From contig JAEERZ010000091.1 of the NCBI GenBank assembly GCA_016286075.1, positions 1-8,335 of the forward strand: a DNA stretch of 8,335 nt, read 5' to 3'. The notes beneath the pieces were generated by a model. The model was not told the DNA's origin and did not search any database. It saw only the letters and a list, made by a program, of their open reading frames with translations. This document shows positions 5,240 to 8,335 of this stretch, one piece after another (positions within the stretch are counted from its first letter, which is position 1; each line of letters opens with the position of its first letter). The translations under genes and the position numbers were made by a program. The stretch comes from Selenomonadaceae bacterium (lineage in GTDB: Bacteria > Bacillota > Negativicutes > Selenomonadales > Selenomonadaceae).

Positions 5240-5665
5240 TTATTTCTTTCCCAAATCCTTCGAGCGGAATCCGGTGCCCATCGGACGTTTTTCCTTGACC
5301 GCCTGCACTGCGCGCTCCACCGCTTTCTTCTGCGCCTTGACGACTTCCTTTTTCAGCTCCTCGTCGCACTTCGGGCAGAACCGCCCGTTATTGATCATCT
5401 TGCCGCATTTCTCGCAGGGATACGAAACGTCCATGCCGTCCTGCACGAACCGCCCTTCCTTGATCATGCGGCGAATCAACTTCTCCTTGGCGCCCTCGAC
5501 GCCCTCGACGATTTCCTTGATCGTCGAATGCGGATGGTCGCGCACGAAGGAAGAAATCTTCAGCATCATTTCCTCTTCCTTGTCCATGCAGTCGCGACAA
5601 ATCCGCACGCCCATATCCATAAAAAGCTTGCCGCATTCCGGGCAATTTTTCAATTTTCCTGCCAT
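5240..5665 (-). CDS. yvyF: Flagellar-operon zinc-binding protein YvyF (TIGR03826 type)
   Basis: This 141-residue cytoplasmic protein has two zinc-binding modules. At the N-terminus are CPEC (8-11) and CRDC (23-26); at the C-terminal side are CEKC (84-87) and CPKC (97-100). Between them residues about 35-75, including STIKEIVEGVEGAKEKLIRR (47-66), look like a winged-helix fold. A basic helical tail (103-127) follows. Length, domain order and place between comFC and flgM match YvyF of B. subtilis, whose biochemical role is not settled as far as I know. The ATG at 5665 has GGGAG eight bases upstream. Two candidate promoters and a dyad lie in the 121-bp gap to comFC, and a strong terminator follows, so it can be expressed apart from flgM. 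Binding to DNA or to a flagellar partner is possible from the fold but unproven. Confidence 0.88.
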   Translation of the reverse strand: MAGKLKNCPECGKLFMDMGVRICRDCMDKEEEMMLKISSFVRDHPHSTIKEIVEGVEGAKEKLIRRMIKEGRFVQDGMDVSYPCEKCGKMINNGRFCPKCDEELKKEVVKAQKKAVERAVQAVKEKRPMGTGFRSKDLGKK

Positions 5666-5684
5666 TCCGTCTCACTCCCGTGTA

Positions 5685-5712
5685 ATTGTACCATAATTAA
5701 GAAATCGTCCAA
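5685..5712 (-). promoter_or_regulatory. Extended -10 promoter for yvyF
   Basis: TACAAT (5690-5685) is preceded by TGG, an extended -10, with a weak -35 TTGGAC (5712-5707) 16 bases upstream. Transcription would begin near 5678, leaving a leader of only about 13 bases that begins at the Shine-Dalgarno sequence. The -35 box lies in a perfect dyad (5707-5725). Confidence 0.45.
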
Positions 5713-5725
5713 AACTGATTTGGAC
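5707..5725. repeat. 19-bp dyad overlapping the yvyF promoter
   Basis: GTCCAAA (5707-5713) and TTTGGAC (5719-5725) are perfect inverted repeats around ACTGA. The dyad sits between the two candidate yvyF promoters and covers the -35 box of the proximal one, as an operator would. On the plus strand it is followed by six T and could be a weak terminator, but no plus-strand gene leads into it. Confidence 0.55.
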
Positions 5726-5733
5726 TTTTTTAT

Positions 5734-5762
5734 ATTTTATACCAAAAAAAATGTATCGGCAA
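5734..5762 (-). promoter_or_regulatory. Distal sigma-A promoter for yvyF
   Basis: TTGCCG (5762-5757), 17 bases, then TAAAAT (5739-5734) match sigma-A consensus at four and five of six bases. The spacer is T-rich. Transcription would start near 5727, at the edge of the 19-bp dyad, giving a leader of about 60 bases. Confidence 0.45.
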
Positions 5763-5786
5763 GTGCGCATTTCGCCATCTCCCGAA

Positions 5787-6497
5787 TCACGCGCGGTCAC
5801 TTGCCAGAACCCATGCCGAGACCGACGCGGCCCCCGCCGAACGAAGAATTCGAGCGCATTCGGCGAGCGTCGCGCCCGTCGTCATAATGTCGTCGACGAG
5901 CAGGATATTTTTTCCCGCGATTTCCTCCAGACGAGCGTCCTCTGAAAGGGCGAACGCGTCCTTGATATTCAGCGCGCGCATGGGGGCAGATAGCCCAAAC
6001 TGCGGCTTTGTGGCTCTCGTACGAACGAGAGCGCGCCGCCAAACCCAGCCTTGCGCTTCCATCCACTCGCGAAAAATCATCTCGGTCTGGTTGCCGCCGC
6101 GTTCTTTTTCCTTCTCCGCAAACAGCGGCACCGGAACGACGACACCCGGCATCCAGTCCTCCCTATGAAGGGCTCCGCCCGCCTCCTCTAAAAAGGAACG
6201 GATTGCGGGAATCCCGCTGCGCTTCCGTTTAAATTTCAACGGAATCAGCAATTCCCGCAAAGCCCCATGATAAAGGCCGAACGCCCACGCTTCCTCTAAA
6301 TTCTTCCGATGCTCTCCCTCTATAGGCAGCCTTCGCACCCGAACCGCATTCGCAAGGCAGGCCGGGCACCAGTCCCCCGATTTTTCCACATAGGCGCCGC
6401 AGGCCGGACACCTGGACGGAAAAAGAAATTCCAGCAACGGAGCCGAGAGACTTTTTAAAAACGAGAAGAATCCTTTTTCACGATATTCCGCGTTCAT
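5787..6497 (-). CDS. comFC: ComFC-family phosphoribosyltransferase-like protein
   Basis: ComFC (ComF/GntX family) is a cytoplasmic protein needed for natural transformation in several bacteria, where it helps take up or process single-stranded DNA. The 236-residue protein has a zinc ribbon CPAC-G (30-34) with CPAC (44-47), then a type I phosphoribosyltransferase fold. The family signatures are VVPVPLF (120-126), ERGGNQTEM (132-140), ATKPQFGLS (162-170) and the PRPP-binding loop ILLVDDIMTTGAT (198-210) with D202, D203 and the TTGAT turn. Length is normal and no key residue is missing. The ATG at 6497 overlaps the recD2 stop (ATGA), and GGGAG is eight bases upstream, so the two genes are translationally coupled. 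No other competence gene is visible, so a working uptake system cannot be judged here. Confidence 0.92.
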   Translation of the reverse strand: MNAEYREKGFFSFLKSLSAPLLEFLFPSRCPACGAYVEKSGDWCPACLANAVRVRRLPIEGEHRKNLEEAWAFGLYHGALRELLIPLKFKRKRSGIPAIRSFLEEAGGALHREDWMPGVVVPVPLFAEKEKERGGNQTEMIFREWMEAQGWVWRRALVRTRATKPQFGLSAPMRALNIKDAFALSEDARLEEIAGKNILLVDDIMTTGATLAECARILRSAGAASVSAWVLASDRA

Positions 6498-8335
6498 TCC
6501 ATGGCTCCCGCGAGACGGGAGGCGAGCATGGTGAACCGCCGCCGCGTCCTGTCGTTTTCCACCGCGATCCGCAAAGCGCGCTCGCTTCCCAAGAGGATCA
6601 CCCGCTCCCTTGCCCGCGTGACGGCAGTATAGAGCAGATTTCGCTGGAGCATCGCGCGATGTCCGAGGACTATGGGCATGACCACAATCGGATATTCGCT
6701 GCCCTGGCTCTTATGGACGCTCATCGCATAGGCGGGCTGGAGCTCGTTCATTTCTTCCCGCTTGTATTCCGCCGTGTGGTCTTCGCCGTAGCGCACGACG
6801 AGCCGCTTCTCCCCGATGGCCTCGACGAAACCCACGTCGCCGTTGAAAACATTCTTCTCGTAATTGTTCCGTATCTGCATGACCTTGTCACCGACGCGGA
6901 AGGAAAATCCCCCCGCCGCAATTTCCGGCTCGTACCGCGAGGCGGGATTCAGAGCTGCCTGCAAAAGACGGTTCAGCCGGTCGATGCCGCAGGTCAGACG
7001 GTGCATCGGAGACAATACCTGCACGTCCCGCAGCGGGTCGACGCCGAGAGCGGGAAGTTCGTCACGGCACAAAGAGACGATTGCCTCCGCCGTCTCCTCC
7101 TCCGAAGAAAAGGCACGAAATTCAAAGGCGCTCCCCCGTGCGCAGTCCGGCATCCGCCCCGCGTTGACGGCGTGCGCGTTGCGCACGATCAGGCTTTCTC
7201 CAGCCTGACGGAAAATATCGGTAAGCCGTACGCTGGGAAAGACCTTCGCCCGCAAAATGTCCGCCAGCACCGTCCCCGGCCCCACCGACGGAAGCTGGTC
7301 CACATCGCCCACGAGGATGACGTGGCAGCCTTTGGGCACGGCGGCAAGAAAATGCTGCATCAGCACAATGTCCATCATGGAAACTTCGTCGAGGATAATG
7401 ACGTCCGCCTCGACAGGCGTTTCCGCGTCGCGCATGAAAACGGTCCGCCCGTCGTTGCTCGCCTGCGCTTCCAGCAGTCGATGCACGGTCGTCGCCTTTC
7501 TGCCCGTGGCCTCGCCCAGGCGTTTCGCCGCCCGTCCCGTCGGAGCGCCGAGACGCACGGAGAGGCCCAGCTTTTCAAGCACGCCGATCATGCCGCGCAC
7601 CACGGTAGTTTTTCCCGTGCCGGGGCCGCCTGTCAAAATGAAGACGCCGTGACGGAGCGCCGCCGTCACCGCGTCGCGCTGCCCTTCCGCCAACGTGACG
7701 CCGTCAGCGCGCTCCCATTCTTTGGCGAAAGCCTCGGGGTCTTCCACCGGGAAAACGTCCGCGTGGGCGGCCAGATACAAAAGGGCCGACGCCGTTTCCT
7801 GTTCCGCCGTATAAAGAGAGGAGGGATAAATCAGCGTTTCGCCGCCTTCCTCCTCGAAAAAGAGCCGTTCCGTTTCGATTTCGTCCCTGACCGTTTCCCG
7901 CACAAGAGACGCGTCGACGCCGAGCATGGAAGCCGTTTCCTGCACGAGCCGAGCCTCCGGCAGGCAGCAATGCCCGGAGGAAGCCACGCCCTCCAAGACG
8001 AAACGCAGTCCCGCCGCAATCCGCTGCGGACTGTCCGTCTCGCCGCCCTCCGCCATGGCAATCATATCCGCGGTACGAAAACCGAGACCGGACACTTCCT
8101 GCGCGATGCGGTACGGGTCCTGTTCCAAGACGTCGAGCGCGAAGGAACCGTACTGCTTATATATCCTTGCTCCGTAAGCGCCGGAAACGCCGTGCATTTC
8201 CAGCCAAAGCATGATTTCCTTCAGCTCCGACTGCTCGTGATAGGATTCGTAAATTTTTTGCGCCGTCTTTTTCCCGATGCCCGAAACTTCCTGCAAACGA
8301 CTCGGGGCATTTTCGATGACGTCCAGCGCCTCCGC
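6494..8335 (-). CDS. recD2: RecD2 family SF1B DNA helicase (5' end outside window)
   Basis: RecD2 is a 5'-3' DNA helicase of the RecD family that acts without RecB and RecC in repair and replication-fork maintenance. The visible part has 613 codons and is open to the window edge; about 100 or more N-terminal residues are missing. Counted from the first visible codon it shows two helix-hairpin-helix motifs, LQEVSGIGKKTAQKI (14-28) and QEVSGLGFRTADMIA (79-93). The helicase motifs follow: GGPGTGKTT (Walker A, 236-244), GAPTGRAAKRL (263-273), VIILDEVSMMD (Walker B, 312-322), GDVDQLPSVGPG (343-354), LTDIFRQ (371-377), YAMSVHKSQGSEYP (536-549) and LLYTAVTRARERV (567-579). All are intact. The TTG at 8296 is only an internal leucine. 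It overlaps comFC by four bases, in the place held by the helicase gene comFA in B. subtilis. Confidence 0.95.
   Translation of the reverse strand, partial: AEALDVIENAPSRLQEVSGIGKKTAQKIYESYHEQSELKEIMLWLEMHGVSGAYGARIYKQYGSFALDVLEQDPYRIAQEVSGLGFRTADMIAMAEGGETDSPQRIAAGLRFVLEGVASSGHCCLPEARLVQETASMLGVDASLVRETVRDEIETERLFFEEEGGETLIYPSSLYTAEQETASALLYLAAHADVFPVEDPEAFAKEWERADGVTLAEGQRDAVTAALRHGVFILTGGPGTGKTTVVRGMIGVLEKLGLSVRLGAPTGRAAKRLGEATGRKATTVHRLLEAQASNDGRTVFMRDAETPVEADVIILDEVSMMDIVLMQHFLAAVPKGCHVILVGDVDQLPSVGPGTVLADILRAKVFPSVRLTDIFRQAGESLIVRNAHAVNAGRMPDCARGSAFEFRAFSSEEETAEAIVSLCRDELPALGVDPLRDVQVLSPMHRLTCGIDRLNRLLQAALNPASRYEPEIAAGGFSFRVGDKVMQIRNNYEKNVFNGDVGFVEAIGEKRLVVRYGEDHTAEYKREEMNELQPAYAMSVHKSQGSEYPIVVMPIVLGHRAMLQRNLLYTAVTRARERVILLGSERALRIAVENDRTRRRFTMLASRLAGAME

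Noticed and set aside
5707..5731. Plus-strand intrinsic terminator (dyad followed by six T).
   Set aside because: The stem is only 7 bp and mostly A-T plus a short GC end, and no plus-strand gene is present; an operator-like role on the minus strand fits better.
8294..8296. TTG at 8296 as a recD2 start.
   Set aside because: The frame stays open to the window edge, and the 13 upstream codons continue the RecD2-type sequence before the first helix-hairpin-helix.

Overview
This window is a bacterial chromosome segment in which every supported gene lies on the minus strand. Read 5' to 3' on that strand, the order is recD2 (5' end outside the window) - comFC - yvyF - flgM - flgN - a second flgN-like gene - flgK - flgL - start of a further gene, perhaps fliW. 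The order from comFC to flgL is that of the Bacillus subtilis comF-flgM region, so this is the conserved Firmicutes late-flagellar cluster. Moderately high GC (about 57-60% by hand count in flgL flanks), Gram-positive-type Shine-Dalgarno sequences and two FlgN-type proteins suggest a motile member of the Negativicutes, possibly Selenomonas-like. That assignment is inference from gene content; no rRNA or other marker is present.

Layout. Positions 8335-6494: RecD2 helicase, 5'-truncated. Positions 6497-5787: ComFC, coupled to recD2 by an ATGA overlap. Positions 5786-5666: two candidate sigma-A promoters and a 19-bp dyad. Positions 5665-5240: YvyF, followed by an intrinsic terminator at 5214-5187. 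Positions 5239-4870: a 370-bp regulatory gap with four 8-bp tandem repeats, a sigma-A-like promoter, a terminator-like hairpin overlapping a weak sigma-28-like match, and a cluster of GGA motifs. Positions 4869-3593: flgM, flgN and the flgN-like gene, with gaps of 9-11 bp and Shine-Dalgarno sequences that in two cases run into the preceding stop codon. Positions 3592-3373: a 140-bp MITE-like palindromic element. Positions 3372-182: flgK and flgL, 11 bp apart. Positions 181-24: a perfect hairpin, a decayed copy of the flgL 3' end, and a good promoter for the next gene.

The genes fit one job, finishing the flagellum. FlgM holds sigma-28 until the hook is complete, FlgN-type chaperones deliver FlgK and FlgL, and these two form the hook-filament junction. 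YvyF is a conserved zinc-binding protein of this cluster. ComFC (DNA uptake) and RecD2 (DNA repair helicase) are the competence/DNA side of the locus; RecD2 stands where B. subtilis has comFA.

I see no wholly new gene system. The points most worth a second look are the duplicated flgL tail flanking a palindrome and supplying the -35 box of the next promoter, repeated GGA (CsrA-like) motifs in the leaders of flgM and flgK, the 4 x 8-bp repeat upstream of flgM, the tandem FlgN-type chaperones, and a CxxC motif in the terminal helix of FlgK.
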